This document shows positions 7,971-16,392 of a DNA stretch of 64,000 nucleotides, piece after piece; positions within the stretch are counted from its first letter, which is position 1; each line of letters starts with the position of its first letter. The notes under the pieces are model-generated. The model ran no database searches and was not told the origin of the DNA. It saw only the letters and a program-made list of their open reading frames with translations. This DNA comes from Sulfurovum sp. TSL6 (GTDB lineage Bacteria; Campylobacterota; Campylobacteria; Campylobacterales; Sulfurovaceae), in the NCBI RefSeq assembly GCF_019972115.1, contig NZ_BPFJ01000003.1, forward strand, positions 310,001 to 374,000, in the 5' to 3' direction. A program made the position numbers and the translations under genes.

Positions 7971-9110
7971 CTAGTGACCGTCTTCGCCAAGCGAAGACTT
8001 CAACATCATAGATTTCACAAAATAAACACCTTCGCTTACATACTCTTCCTCTGCACTAATGCCTTCAATAGCCACATATTCACCAGCATACGCGATGATA
8101 TTGACCACTTTTGCTATGTATGGAGCTTCTTCATCCTCGTCGTCGTGCTCATCGTGCTCATTCGCTTCTTTTTCATGGTTAAGACCTGATTTTTCCTCAT
8201 GGTGATCCGCTTCTTCGTGTTTCGCCTCTACAAATACTACCCATTCCCCTTGAAAAAGTGTCAAAGCTGATTTTTTAACCATGACAGCATCATGAAAAGG
8301 TGCAAGTGATATATCCATCTCCGCGAAGGATCCAAAGAGGAGGTTTGAAGGACTTTTCTCTATTTGAAAAAGTACTTTTGCGCGTTGCGTCTCCTCATCA
8401 ATGTTTGGCAATAATTGTAAAAAATATGAAGGATATGTTTTGTTTGCAACTTTTAACCATCCTTTGGTCTCTTTTGATATCTGCATCGCATCATCAACAG
8501 CCAGGTATGCAACAGCATAATAATCGCTTTGATTCACCAATGTCATCAAAGGTGTTTGTGCATCTACATTACTGTGCAGTGGAGCTAAAATTTCCCCAAC
8601 AACACCATCTGCATGTGCATAAAGTATAAGCTGATCAGTTGCACTTTTAAGCTCTTCCGGTTCAATGCCTAAAGACTTCAGTTGTGAAGATAAAGTGTTT
8701 TGCTTAGAACGTATCTCTTCTAGGGCTATGATAACGCTACTTAAATCATTTTGTGAAGCAAGACCTTTTTTATAAAGCTTCATAGTGTTATTTTTCTGTG
8801 CTTCTGCAGCTTTGGATTGCTCCAATAATGCAAGATGCTCGGCAGTCATTCTAGAGAGTTCTATAGACTCTATAAGTATTGTTTTGTCGCCTTCTTTTAC
8901 CTGTTGTCCAGGTGTGACAAAATAAGCTTCTAGATGCCCAGACAACCTGGAAACAATCTCTTGTTTTTGGCCAGAGAGTTGTGTGATCTGTGCATTGGTC
9001 TGGATAACTTTTCCTAAAGGTTTTAGTGAAGCATGTTCAATTTTGATTTCATTTGCCAAGCTCTGCATCGAAAAGAGTAGCGGCAGTAGTAATAATATGT
9101 ATTTAGTCAT
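7971..9110 (-). CDS. RND periplasmic adaptor (CusB/CzcB family)
   Basis: 379 residues with a signal peptide (MTKYILLLLPLLFSMQSLA). It has a barrel-sandwich/lipoyl-like half (SRLSGHLEAYFVTPGQQVKEGDKTILIES), an alpha-hairpin (about 100-150), then the second lipoyl half and beta-barrel. A low-complexity insert at about 290-330 (KHEEADHHEEK...HEKEANEHDEHDDEDEE) is rich in His, Glu and Asp, like the His-rich segments of CzcB proteins, and could bind metal in the periplasm. The start overlaps the end of the outer-membrane factor gene by 8 bases. It links pump and duct. Confidence 0.92.
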   Translation of the reverse strand: MTKYILLLLPLLFSMQSLANEIKIEHASLKPLGKVIQTNAQITQLSGQKQEIVSRLSGHLEAYFVTPGQQVKEGDKTILIESIELSRMTAEHLALLEQSKAAEAQKNNTMKLYKKGLASQNDLSSVIIALEEIRSKQNTLSSQLKSLGIEPEELKSATDQLILYAHADGVVGEILAPLHSNVDAQTPLMTLVNQSDYYAVAYLAVDDAMQISKETKGWLKVANKTYPSYFLQLLPNIDEETQRAKVLFQIEKSPSNLLFGSFAEMDISLAPFHDAVMVKKSALTLFQGEWVVFVEAKHEEADHHEEKSGLNHEKEANEHDEHDDEDEEAPYIAKVVNIIAYAGEYVAIEGISAEEEYVSEGVYFVKSMMLKSSLGEDGH

Positions 9111-10278
9111 TGTATTGTCCTTGTATAAAACGTAATTCTATTTTTTTATTGTTGATCATTGCTTGTGTTTGCAGTAGTGACTTTTGCGTCTGTATGAGTT
9201 TGTTTTTTGCATTCATCATCACAAAGATAGACCCTTGAGCTATCTTGTAGCCTTCCAAAAGTAATGTACTAAGTGCCTCCTGCTCTGTCTTAAGTGTTTT
9301 AAGTGAGCGATACTGCTGTGAAAGTTCTTTTATGGAATCTTTGAGCATTTGTTTTTTCAAACTAAGATCTATTTTAAGTTGTGCACTGTCAAGTTCTAGT
9401 TGTTTCATTTTTAATCTTGCCAGGGCTTTTTCTTCTTCTTTCTTGTGCTGTACGGTTAAGGGGATAGAGATACCAAGTCTTATGATAGACTGGTCAGGCT
9501 CCTGCTCTATACCTGTGTTTAACACATAGCTATTAAAGCTGCTTTCGTTCATGCGCATTTGACTTGCTAACATCTTTTCTTTTGCAGCAAGAATTTTCTC
9601 TTGAGGGCTGACTTTTGATGCGCTTTTTGCTTGAGACGAGACAGAATAGACAAACTTTTTATCCAAAGACACCTTATCACTAAAACCAGCGATAGCTAAG
9701 AGCTCATAGTGCAGTGAGTTCATCTGCTGTTTTGTTGTGTATATCTGTGTTTTTAGCGCCAAGGTATCTGTTTTTGCCTGCAGGTATGCTGCTTTGTTTT
9801 CCGAGCCATTCTTGTATCGTTCTTCTACAATGCCAGTCACTTCGCTTGAAAGTGCATACTCTTGCTTGAGTAATGAAAGCAGTTTGCTTTGATAGACATA
9901 TTCTGTATAAAGTCCTTCAAGTGCTTTCATGTATCCAGCTTTCCCTTCAAGCACATAGGCTTGCTGGAGGAGATTAGAAGCATTGGCTTTATCTTGGAGC
10001 CCCCCTAAATAATTCCCAGTTCTGATAGTCTGAGATGCGCTTATCGTATAGCCATATTCAGAATCGGTAAAATCAGGGTTGTATCTTGCTGCCTCTAGGC
10101 CCAATGTTGGGTTTTGTGTTCTTAAAAGTATGTTATTTTCTTGCCTGTTTGCCTCAAGTGAGAGTTGTTGACTTTTGAGTACTTTTGAGTTTTCTTCTAT
10201 ATGTTTTTTAAGCTTTGCGTAGCTCATCCCAAAGAGAGAGAGCGACAAAGTTAAAAAAATCATGATGATTTTTTTCAT
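9103..10278 (-). CDS. TolC-family outer-membrane efflux protein (CusC/CzcC-like)
   Basis: 391 residues with a signal peptide (MKKIIMIFLTLSLSLFGMSYA) and long alpha-helical stretches with heptad-like Leu/Ala/Gln patterns, typical of the TolC helical barrel; the two repeats are about 30-190 and 215-385. No lipobox is seen, unlike E. coli CusC. As first of the three structural genes it supplies the outer-membrane duct for the pump. It follows the small CzcI-like gene by about 60 bases. Confidence 0.88.
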   Translation of the reverse strand: MKKIIMIFLTLSLSLFGMSYAKLKKHIEENSKVLKSQQLSLEANRQENNILLRTQNPTLGLEAARYNPDFTDSEYGYTISASQTIRTGNYLGGLQDKANASNLLQQAYVLEGKAGYMKALEGLYTEYVYQSKLLSLLKQEYALSSEVTGIVEERYKNGSENKAAYLQAKTDTLALKTQIYTTKQQMNSLHYELLAIAGFSDKVSLDKKFVYSVSSQAKSASKVSPQEKILAAKEKMLASQMRMNESSFNSYVLNTGIEQEPDQSIIRLGISIPLTVQHKKEEEKALARLKMKQLELDSAQLKIDLSLKKQMLKDSIKELSQQYRSLKTLKTEQEALSTLLLEGYKIAQGSIFVMMNAKNKLIQTQKSLLQTQAMINNKKIELRFIQGQYND

Positions 10279-10341
10279 TGTTTATTCCTGTAAAATAATA
10301 TTTTTATATGTTTTGGATAGAACTATGGTGTAATGGTGAAG

Positions 10342-10656
10342 TTAAGCAATGGGTGGCTTGATAAAAGCTTCTTTGGATGGTGGTGAATAGAATGTACTTT
10401 TTTGTGTAGGTTGTTCACTATATGCAAAAGCATCAAAATTTATATCGGATACGTCAATAATAGCTGCAAAATGAAAGAGGTGGTGCATAGTACACAAATC
10501 ATCAGAATCGGTGATAACATTTGTTTCATGCACATAATCATAAAGTGTATTATTGTGGCACTCGGTACAGTCATCTGCTATAGCAATAACAGCGGCATGA
10601 GCAATATTAAAAGATAATGAAAGTAACAGTAAAAGTTTTATCATTTTTCTTTTCAA
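10342..10656 (-). CDS. Small exported CzcI-like protein
   Basis: 104 residues: signal peptide MKRKMIKLLLLLSLSFNIAHA, then a mature part with possible metal ligands (DDCTECHNN, DDLCTMHHLFHFAAI) and a Pro-rich tail ending KPPIA. Size, export signal, Cys/His content and place as first gene of an RND metal operon recall CzcI proteins, whose exact role is unsettled; identity is not certain. CTECH resembles a haem site (CxxCH), so a tiny cytochrome is an alternative, but CzcI-like is favoured by the rest. No metal box is found upstream; a TATAGT -10-like element is present about 35 bases before the start. Confidence 0.5.
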   Translation of the reverse strand: MKRKMIKLLLLLSLSFNIAHAAVIAIADDCTECHNNTLYDYVHETNVITDSDDLCTMHHLFHFAAIIDVSDINFDAFAYSEQPTQKSTFYSPPSKEAFIKPPIA

Positions 10657-10712
10657 TGTGTTAGCCTTGTTGTGTTTAGATTACTATATCTTAAAAATCT
10701 TTAATTCCGTTA

Positions 10713-10749
10713 GAAAACCTTATAGGGTATATTCCTCCATAAGGTTTTC
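10713..10749. terminator. Hairpin terminator, AAAACCTTAT family
   Basis: An 11-bp perfect stem (GAAAACCTTAT at 10713-10723 with ATAAGGTTTTC at 10739-10749) around a 15-base loop. It lies downstream of the cytochrome gene (minus strand) and upstream of the CzcI-like gene. Confidence 0.65.
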
Positions 10750-10813
10750 TTTGGTGAGCGATTGTGTCATTATACTTTTTTATTATTACGACATCGCACC
10801 GCAGGTAGTGTCT

Positions 10814-11353
10814 CTAGTATGAAGAGTTCTTTCCCATTCCACATTTTCCAGCAGCACACCTCATGCTGTTTTGGTCCTGCATCATTCCTTTGCCTTCCAT
10901 GCCCATGCCACCTTTCCATGGCATACATTTGTTATCGTCCCATTTTTCATCGAAGTTTTTATAGAGCCACACCGCTACCGCTACGCGTTCTTCCATGCTC
11001 ATTGAAGCACCTATCGGTGGCATCAGTCCAAATCTTCTGATGGCCATTGGCATACAGACTGCTTTATCTCGACTCGGGTTTTTGATATAGTCCATGACAA
11101 ATGCAGTAAACGCAGCTTCGTCATTGCCTACAGCGTATTTTACTTTTGCGCTTACCATGGCCATTGGTGGTGCTTTCATGCTCCTCATCATTTCCTGCAT
11201 GGTCTCCATGCGTTCAACTTTATCCATATTCATTGGAGCTTCTAGCATATGGCATTTGGCACATTTGGCATTGTAAACATTCTCGCCGGTGACGTTGGCA
11301 CTCAGACTCACTGCTGCAAAAAGCAGACCTACGATAATTTTATTCATTTTCAT
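10814..11353 (-). CDS. Met-rich exported monohaem cytochrome c
   Basis: 179 residues: signal peptide (MKMNKIIVGLLFAAVSLSA) and one haem motif CAKCH (C31, C34, H35) preceded by GENVYNAK, as in class I cytochromes. Met is very frequent (MNMDKVERMETMQEMMRSMKAPPMAMV and a C-terminal GGMGMEGKGMMQDQ tail with CAAGKCGMG), which suggests a copper-binding region in addition to the haem. A possible distal ligand is in GLMPPIGASMSMEERVAVAVWLYK, the usual cytochrome c C-helix. It probably acts in the periplasm near copper handling; the partner is unknown. Confidence 0.82.
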   Translation of the reverse strand: MKMNKIIVGLLFAAVSLSANVTGENVYNAKCAKCHMLEAPMNMDKVERMETMQEMMRSMKAPPMAMVSAKVKYAVGNDEAAFTAFVMDYIKNPSRDKAVCMPMAIRRFGLMPPIGASMSMEERVAVAVWLYKNFDEKWDDNKCMPWKGGMGMEGKGMMQDQNSMRCAAGKCGMGKNSSY

Positions 11354-11418
11354 GTTAATCCTTTTTTTTGGTTTAAAACTACTACAATGGGCAATTGCAC
11401 AAAGAGTGAGTAAAGTAT

Positions 11419-11808
11419 TTAGGCAAGAGACAGATCATGCATCAATGTCTTGATTTTCTCGAAAATTTCATTCATGTATGCCCTGAATGCATCATCGACA
11501 TTGACAGACTGCAGTATATCTTCGATCCCTATGGTGGTGAGAACTGTCAAGCCGTCTTCCCTATAGATAGAGAGACGACAAGGAAGATAGACTGAGATTT
11601 CAGGGATAGTAGAGAGTGCCTGCTGTGCTCCTCCCGGGTTACAGAGTTCATAGACAACGATATCGCGTTCAATGGGAAACCCTTTGTTTTCCAGGATTTT
11701 TTTGAACTCATAGGAACCCAATACCCCAAAACCGACCTCTTTTGCCTTGGCTTCTAGTTTTGACTTGATGTCTATAATGTCACGATGTGTTTTTAGTTTG
11801 TAAATCAT
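11419..11808 (-). CDS. DUF302-domain protein
   Basis: 129 residues with no export signal. The pattern fits DUF302: an N-terminal helix (HRDIIDIKSKLEAKAKEVGFGVLGSYEFKKILENKG), then FPIERDIVVYELCNPGGAQQALSTIPEISVYLPCRLSIYREDGLTVLTTIG. The core CNP...P...LPCRL..Y...G is the DUF302 hallmark, with two cysteines. Function is unknown; the family is common near copper and sulfur genes. It stands alone between the cytochrome and the permease, on the same strand. Confidence 0.85.
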   Translation of the reverse strand: MIYKLKTHRDIIDIKSKLEAKAKEVGFGVLGSYEFKKILENKGFPIERDIVVYELCNPGGAQQALSTIPEISVYLPCRLSIYREDGLTVLTTIGIEDILQSVNVDDAFRAYMNEIFEKIKTLMHDLSLA

Positions 11809-11884
11809 TTTTTTCCTTTTGTTTTTATTTTCATTGCTGTTTTGTTAAAACTTGCAAACTTTGTGTAAACCATTTCTGTATATC

Positions 11885-13015
11885 TTATGATGCGCAACCT
11901 CCATCTGAACAAGATGCCAAACTCCTTTTGCCAAAGTAAGGCTTGATTAGAAAATAACCTACAAATCCCCACAATACCAATGAACTAAGTATGGCTATTG
12001 CCCCGGCATCCTCCTCAATATGCACAAGTGATTTTGGATCAATAGAGTTGCTGTCAAAAACGTAGTCCAGTCCTAGTCCAAAAAGCATACTTCCTATAAT
12101 AATGCTGCCAAGGTAAATATAAAGAGATCGAGCCCCGAGCATCTTTTTGACTACACTGATTGTCACTGTGTTGGTTGCAGGTCCCGCACTAAGGAATACA
12201 AAAGCGGCTCCTGCACTGACGCCAGACAACATCAATGCAGCAGCGATAGGCAGAGAAGCTGTTGCACAAATATACATCGGTACGGCAATAGCGATAGCGA
12301 CAAGATAAGAGAGCCAAGCATGATCCATTAGCATTTCACTAAGGTTCTCAGGGATGGCTACCGCGATGGCTGCACCAATAATGAGACCCCAGAAGAGAGG
12401 TTTGGCAATGTCACCGAGCAGAGTGACAAAAGCATAGCGCAGTGCCGAACTGGTTGAAAATTTTTTCTTCTCTTCTGTGTCACAACAGGATGTGCCAGAA
12501 CTACAGGGGACTTCTTTCTCTTTTTCGGAAAAGCCGGAGGCCATAGAAAAACCTGTTGTTGGTGCTGCATTAAAAACTGGCTTGGGTTTCTCTTGCTCAT
12601 CTTTGTCAAAAATGTTGGTGAGTATTCCTGCTGCCATAGCAATGATCATTGATGTGATGACCCGATAGAGCGTAAAGATCCACCCGAAGACTCCATAGGT
12701 TGCAAGAATAGAATCCACTCCTGTAATTGGTGTTGAGATAAGAAAAGAGAGCGTTGAGCCTTTGCTTGCGCCACTCTTTTTAATGCTGGTTGCCAAAGGT
12801 ATTACTCCACAAGAACAGACAGGCAAGGGCACACCAAAGATTGTCGCTTTGACAACCGATGAAATATTTTCTTTACCTAGGTGCTTTGTAACTAACGTAT
12901 TGGGGACTAATTCGTGCAGTATGCCCGCAAATATAAGCCCAAATAGAATATAGGGAGCCATAGCATTGCTGAGTTCAAATAGTGCTATGAAAAAAGGGGT
13001 GACGTATTCCATCAT
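11885..13015 (-). CDS. SO_0444-type Cu/Zn efflux permease (DUF318/ArsP-like)
   Basis: 376 residues with about eight to ten membrane helices. The signature PVCSCGVIPLATSIKKSGASKG is typical of the ArsP/DUF318 permease superfamily; the long cytoplasmic loop with clustered cysteines (VPCSSGTSCCDTEEKKK) and the C-terminal CSDGGC tail fit the SO_0444 Cu/Zn efflux subgroup. It exports metal from the cytoplasm, though the metal is not settled by sequence. It is divergent from an ArsR-family regulator at 13121, with operator-like repeats between them. Confidence 0.85.
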   Translation of the reverse strand: MMEYVTPFFIALFELSNAMAPYILFGLIFAGILHELVPNTLVTKHLGKENISSVVKATIFGVPLPVCSCGVIPLATSIKKSGASKGSTLSFLISTPITGVDSILATYGVFGWIFTLYRVITSMIIAMAAGILTNIFDKDEQEKPKPVFNAAPTTGFSMASGFSEKEKEVPCSSGTSCCDTEEKKKFSTSSALRYAFVTLLGDIAKPLFWGLIIGAAIAVAIPENLSEMLMDHAWLSYLVAIAIAVPMYICATASLPIAAALMLSGVSAGAAFVFLSAGPATNTVTISVVKKMLGARSLYIYLGSIIIGSMLFGLGLDYVFDSNSIDPKSLVHIEEDAGAIAILSSLVLWGFVGYFLIKPYFGKRSLASCSDGGCAS

Positions 13016-13051
13016 GGCCTCCTGATAGCTATATGATTATTGCAAAAGTTA

Positions 13052-13084
13052 TGTTATAATCATATAACAAATATGTTATATAAC
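13052..13084. promoter_or_regulatory. Probable ArsR operator repeats
   Basis: The divergent permease-regulator spacer has a perfect inverted repeat TGTTATA-ATCA-TATAACA (13052-13069) and a second palindrome GTTATATAAC (13075-13084), followed by a further TTGTTATATAAG. AT-rich 7-6 type inverted repeats like these are typical ArsR/SmtB binding sites. Binding would block both directions until metal is bound. Confidence 0.6.
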
Positions 13085-13120
13085 TGCATTGTTATATAAG
13101 TTTACTTAGAAAGAAGTTAA

Positions 13121-13429
13121 ATGAAAACATTAGTTCAAATAGCAAAAATATTCAGTGACGCCAACCGGCTCGATATTTTCGCTCTTATTATTCGTAATGG
13201 AGACCTGTGTGTCTGCGAAATATGTGATACACTAAACCTTTCTCAACCACTAGTATCTCGTCATCTAAAGAATATGCGAGAGGCGGGGATACTCGAGAGC
13301 AAGCAGGAAGGCCGGTGGATGGTGTATTCATTGACACCCCAACCAAATACATTTTTGCTTTGCTGGATCGAAGAGGTTAGAAAACATATGGACTCCTTAC
13401 CCAAACTAATTGGCTGCTCAAAACGCTAA
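13121..13429 (+). CDS. ArsR/SmtB-family metal-responsive repressor
   Basis: 102 residues with the winged-helix fold (FSDANRLDIFALIIRNGDLCVCEICDTLNLSQPLVSRHLKNMREAGILESKQEGRWMVYSL). The recognition helix is SQPLVSRHLKNM. Three cysteines in DLCVCEIC (C30, C32, C35) match the alpha-3 metal-binding motif (ELCVCDL) of ArsR proteins; a further Cys sits near the C-terminus (GCSKR). It probably represses itself and the divergent permease gene, using the palindromes at 13052-13084. This is a second regulatory system of the island, separate from the two-component box. Confidence 0.9.
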   Translation: MKTLVQIAKIFSDANRLDIFALIIRNGDLCVCEICDTLNLSQPLVSRHLKNMREAGILESKQEGRWMVYSLTPQPNTFLLCWIEEVRKHMDSLPKLIGCSKR

Positions 13430-13651
13430 GCATCTTATTTGTGAACAAATGAAAATGAATACATTTTGATAAAATTTACTCCCTTTACTTCATCTTATTT
13501 TTGGCTAGTAAAAAATGTGAGTCTGAAAACCTATTTGGCCACGCTGTATTGAGGCCCAAATATGGCTTATCTGTAGATGCCTGCAAAGAAGCAAAAAAAG
13601 ATATTTGGAGTGTGACTTAATGCCAAATACGAATTGCTTTAGATAACATTC
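13430..13651. other. AT-rich spacer with an ORF-like fragment
   Basis: No complete gene. Bases 13508-13620 can be read as LASKKCESENLFGHAVLRP...DIWSVT then stop, without any start codon; it may be a remnant, but I cannot name it. The rest shows nothing except the two hairpins and promoter P5 listed separately. Confidence 0.3.
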
Positions 13652-13723
13652 AAAACCTTATAGCATATATAACATTATGAGGTTTTCTTACCCCTTATAT
13701 TCTATGTTAGATTATAAGGTTTT
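13652..13723. terminator. Two consecutive AAAACCTTAT-family hairpins
   Basis: The first hairpin pairs AAAACCTTAT (13652-13661) with ATGAGGTTTT (13677-13686) with one G-U. The second pairs CCTTATA (13693-13699) with TATAAGG (13713-13719) and then runs into TTTT; its loop and right arm are the same as those of the terminator at 4498. They separate the ArsR gene from promoter P5. Confidence 0.6.
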
Positions 13724-13772
13724 AGAATTATAGATATGATTTTTATCATAAACCAGAGAAGAATACTTTTAT

Positions 13773-13804
13773 TGCACACTCTTTGCACATTAACATTTTA
13801 TACT
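13773..13804 (+). promoter_or_regulatory. Metal-box promoter P5 (Met-rich protein operon)
   Basis: TGCACAC at 13773 and TGCACAT at 13784 lie 11 bp apart, with the -10 TATACT at 13799-13804, the common 0/11/26 geometry. The gene start is 30 bp downstream, with an AAAGGA ribosome site. Confidence 0.7.
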
Positions 13805-13833
13805 TTGAGATCAATTAATATAAAGGATTATCG

Positions 13834-14304
13834 ATGAAAAATATTAACGTTACACTGATAGCACTCTTGATCATAGGATTTACAAGTTTCTCATATGGTG
13901 AAATGGGAAAATGCAGTGGTATGCAGAATTCAAATATGAAAAACAAGTCTGGAATGATGCAGAACCAAAAAGGTATGATGGGTAATCAAGGCATGATGCA
14001 AAACTCTAATTCTCAGCAACAGGTCGACAAAGTCAAAGAGTGTGTTAATGCTGCTACTACGCTTCAAGAAATTAAAAATTGTAAAATCGGAATGATGCAA
14101 ACTAATCAAGGAATGATGGGTAACAAAGGTATGATGGATGGTCAAGGTATGATGTGCAACAAAAGTATGCATTGTTGTTGCTGTTGTTGTCGAGGTATGA
14201 TGCAAGGTAATCAAGGAATGATGGGCAACAAAGGTATGATGGGTGGTCAAGGAATGATGGGCAAGAAAGGTATGAAACAGGGTCAAGGTATGATGAACAA
14301 TTAA
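13834..14304 (+). CDS. Met-rich repeat secreted protein with six consecutive cysteines
   Basis: 156 residues with signal peptide MKNINVTLIALLIIGFTSFSYG. The mature part consists of repeats of GMMGN(K/Q) and GMM(Q/G)GQ, with about 30 Met in all (19%), and a run of six Cys (C114-C119, followed by RGMMQ). A middle piece, QQQVDKVKECVNAATTLQEIKNCKIG (C70, C83), is non-repetitive and helical-looking. Met runs bind Cu(I)/Ag(I), and a poly-Cys patch would bind it tightly, so a periplasmic copper sponge is likely. The DNA repeat unit (about 18 bases, AAAGGTATGATGGGNNN-like) suggests growth by slippage. I know no named family. It is under promoter P5 and probably shares a transcript with the next gene. 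Confidence 0.8.
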   Translation: MKNINVTLIALLIIGFTSFSYGEMGKCSGMQNSNMKNKSGMMQNQKGMMGNQGMMQNSNSQQQVDKVKECVNAATTLQEIKNCKIGMMQTNQGMMGNKGMMDGQGMMCNKSMHCCCCCCRGMMQGNQGMMGNKGMMGGQGMMGKKGMKQGQGMMNN

Positions 14305-14326
14305 GTTCAATAATTAAAGAGAGAGT

Positions 14327-15655
14327 ATGATGAAAGATCATTCCCAACACGATAGATCAACAAAATATAAAGAAGGCAGTATGACGCTTGTTGGTGCTAT
14401 ATCAATGGGTACAGGTGTGATGATTGGTGCCGGAATCCTGGCACTGACAGGGCAAATTGCTGAGCTTGCAGGTTCACTGTTTCCTCTTGTATTTCTTGTG
14501 GCTGCTGTAGTCACTGCATTCAGTGCTTATTCCTATGTAAAAATGTCTAATGCATATCCCTCTGCCGGAGGTATCGCGATGTTCCTGGAAAAGGCTTATG
14601 GAAAAGGAGTGATGACAGCAGTAGGTGCACTTTTAATGTACTTTTCCATGGTTATCAACGAAAGTCTTGTCGCACGTACTTTTGGTACATATACTGTTCA
14701 GCTATTCGATGTTGATCATGGTAGTTGGATCGTGCCTGCATTGGGTATAGGAGTACTACTTTTTGCCTTTTTGCTTAACATTTCGGGGAATCGCATGATT
14801 GGCCTGTTTTCTTTACTTATGGCTCTTATAAAAATTGGCGGTATCATTATATTTTCACTCGGTGGATTATGGGTTGCCGGTTTTTCATTTGAAAACACTT
14901 CTGTAAATATGGCAGATACATCTGCTACAGGCTTCATTGCCGCAATGGCCTTGGCTATCTTGGCGTATAAGGGTTTTACCACTATTACCAATAGCGGTTC
15001 AGAAATTGTGAACCCACATAAGAATGTTGGACGTGCCATTATCATTTCCATTGTGATATGCGTAGTGATTTATTTTTTAGTCGCTATAGCTGTGGCAGCA
15101 AATCTAACTTTGCCGGAAATCATCAATGCAAAAGATTATGCACTAGCACAGGCAGCACGACCTGCATTTGGTAATTATGGTTTATGGTTTACTGTAGCAA
15201 TAGCAATTATAGCAACCGTATCAGGAGTGATTGCAAGTGTGTATGCAGTTTCACGTATGCTTGCTATGTTGACTGAAATGAAGCTTGTACCACATAGCCA
15301 TTTTGGTATGCCCGGAGACATCCAAAAGCATACATTGGTATATACCATTGTCATTGCTATTTGTTTGACGATATTTTTTGACTTGAGTCGGATTGCATCA
15401 CTGGGGGCTATTTTTTATATTATTATGGATATTGCTGTTCACTGGGGTGTTTTCAAGCATCTTCGTAAAGAGATTCATGCTAACGCATTTATTCTAATAT
15501 CTGCGATCATATTTGATGTTATAGTGCTTGGTGCCTTTCTTATAGTGAAAGCATCAACAGACATAATGATAATTTATGCTGCATTGATAGGGTTTTTGTT
15601 TATATTTATAGGCGAGAGCATTTTTTTAAGAAAGTATAGAACTGAAGAAGTCTAA
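14327..15655 (+). CDS. APC-superfamily amino-acid/polyamine permease
   Basis: 442 residues with about 12 membrane helices. The N-terminal half has the APC motif GAISMGTGVMIGAGILALTGQIAE and the later GFTTITNSGSEIVNPHKNVGRAI (substrate-site helix 6 and following loop). A short charged tail (MMKDHSQHDRSTKYKEGS) precedes TM1. It starts 22 bases after the Met-rich gene, so it probably shares promoter P5 and the metal response. Import of an amino acid or peptide-derived ligand (such as His or Cys) would fit, but the substrate is not visible in the sequence. Its stop overlaps the 3' end of the convergent LOG gene by four bases. Confidence 0.85.
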   Translation: MMKDHSQHDRSTKYKEGSMTLVGAISMGTGVMIGAGILALTGQIAELAGSLFPLVFLVAAVVTAFSAYSYVKMSNAYPSAGGIAMFLEKAYGKGVMTAVGALLMYFSMVINESLVARTFGTYTVQLFDVDHGSWIVPALGIGVLLFAFLLNISGNRMIGLFSLLMALIKIGGIIIFSLGGLWVAGFSFENTSVNMADTSATGFIAAMALAILAYKGFTTITNSGSEIVNPHKNVGRAIIISIVICVVIYFLVAIAVAANLTLPEIINAKDYALAQAARPAFGNYGLWFTVAIAIIATVSGVIASVYAVSRMLAMLTEMKLVPHSHFGMPGDIQKHTLVYTIVIAICLTIFFDLSRIASLGAIFYIIMDIAVHWGVFKHLRKEIHANAFILISAIIFDVIVLGAFLIVKASTDIMIIYAALIGFLFIFIGESIFLRKYRTEEV

Positions 15656-16389
15656 AGGCTTTTATTATAACTCTCACAAAAACAGGAGGGGTGCTTGTAG
15701 TGTTCTGTACTGTACATGTGGGACAATTTGTCCATCAAATCATCAGGGTCGGTACTATAGATGAGTCTTGCACCAGTATCTTTGTCAAACTGGTTTACGA
15801 TTTTGGGGATTTCTTCAACAATCCCCCCGCTTCCCTTCAGAATCCCAATCAGTTTACCTTCGTCATAAGCGATGGCAAACTCCCCAAGTGTCCCGGAGCT
15901 ACCTCCTGCGATGATGACCATGTCACTGGAGCGGATGTTGGTCACCTCTCGTCCCATGAGTCCGCTACCCGTATAGATGATGGCATCGTAGGTATCCGAG
16001 GGGGATTGGTATTTGTGTACATGCTCATCCAGACTGAGTGCCGGGGAGATACCAATGGATAGCCCGCCCAAACTCCGGGCACCTTTGGCGCATTCGTAAG
16101 GGAGTCCCGGGCACGCCCCTGTAATCAGTATGAAACCCCGCTTTGCAATTGCCTGACCAAGAGAAAAGACCAATTTTTCCACTTTTGGGTCCTGTTTATG
16201 GCTTGATGAACCCATGACACCCACTGTCAGACGCATATCGGGAGCTTTATTTACGTACACCGTCGGCTGCGCAAGAAACTTATCCTTGCATTTATCTGAA
16301 CAGAAATAGTAAAGCCTCCCTTCGTACTCAGCTGTTGCGGTGGCTCTACGCGGATCCAGTTCCATCATGCATACGGGGTCACGAACCAT
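15652..16389 (-). CDS. YHS domain fused to LOG-family (TIGR00725-like) protein
   Basis: 245 residues in two parts. Residues 1-48 are a YHS domain (DPVCMMELDPRRATATAEYEG then LYYFCSDKCKDKFLAQP). About 54-225 is a Rossmann-like LOG/TIGR00725 domain with VGVMGSSS, ITGACPGLPYECAKGA and the AGGSSGTLGEFAIA loop, which matches the nucleotide-binding GGxxGTxxE signature. LOG proteins hydrolyse nucleoside monophosphates; the TIGR00725 branch is uncharacterised. The fusion suggests a metal-linked nucleotide enzyme. GC content looks higher than in the flanking genes. It starts three bases after the preceding gene, so the two form an operon. Confidence 0.82.
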   Translation of the reverse strand: MVRDPVCMMELDPRRATATAEYEGRLYYFCSDKCKDKFLAQPTVYVNKAPDMRLTVGVMGSSSHKQDPKVEKLVFSLGQAIAKRGFILITGACPGLPYECAKGARSLGGLSIGISPALSLDEHVHKYQSPSDTYDAIIYTGSGLMGREVTNIRSSDMVIIAGGSSGTLGEFAIAYDEGKLIGILKGSGGIVEEIPKIVNQFDKDTGARLIYSTDPDDLMDKLSHMYSTEHYKHPSCFCESYNKSL

Positions 16390-16392
16390 AAA

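Noticed and set aside
13508-13620. Open stretch reading KKCESENLFGHAVLRP...DIWSVT
   Set aside because: No start codon and no family I recognise; kept only as a possible remnant.
13930-14350. Two open frames on the minus strand rich in His/Thr/Leu and Tyr/Leu/Ser repeats
   Set aside because: They are antisense shadows of the repeated Met-rich gene on the plus strand, which has a signal peptide, ribosome site and promoter.
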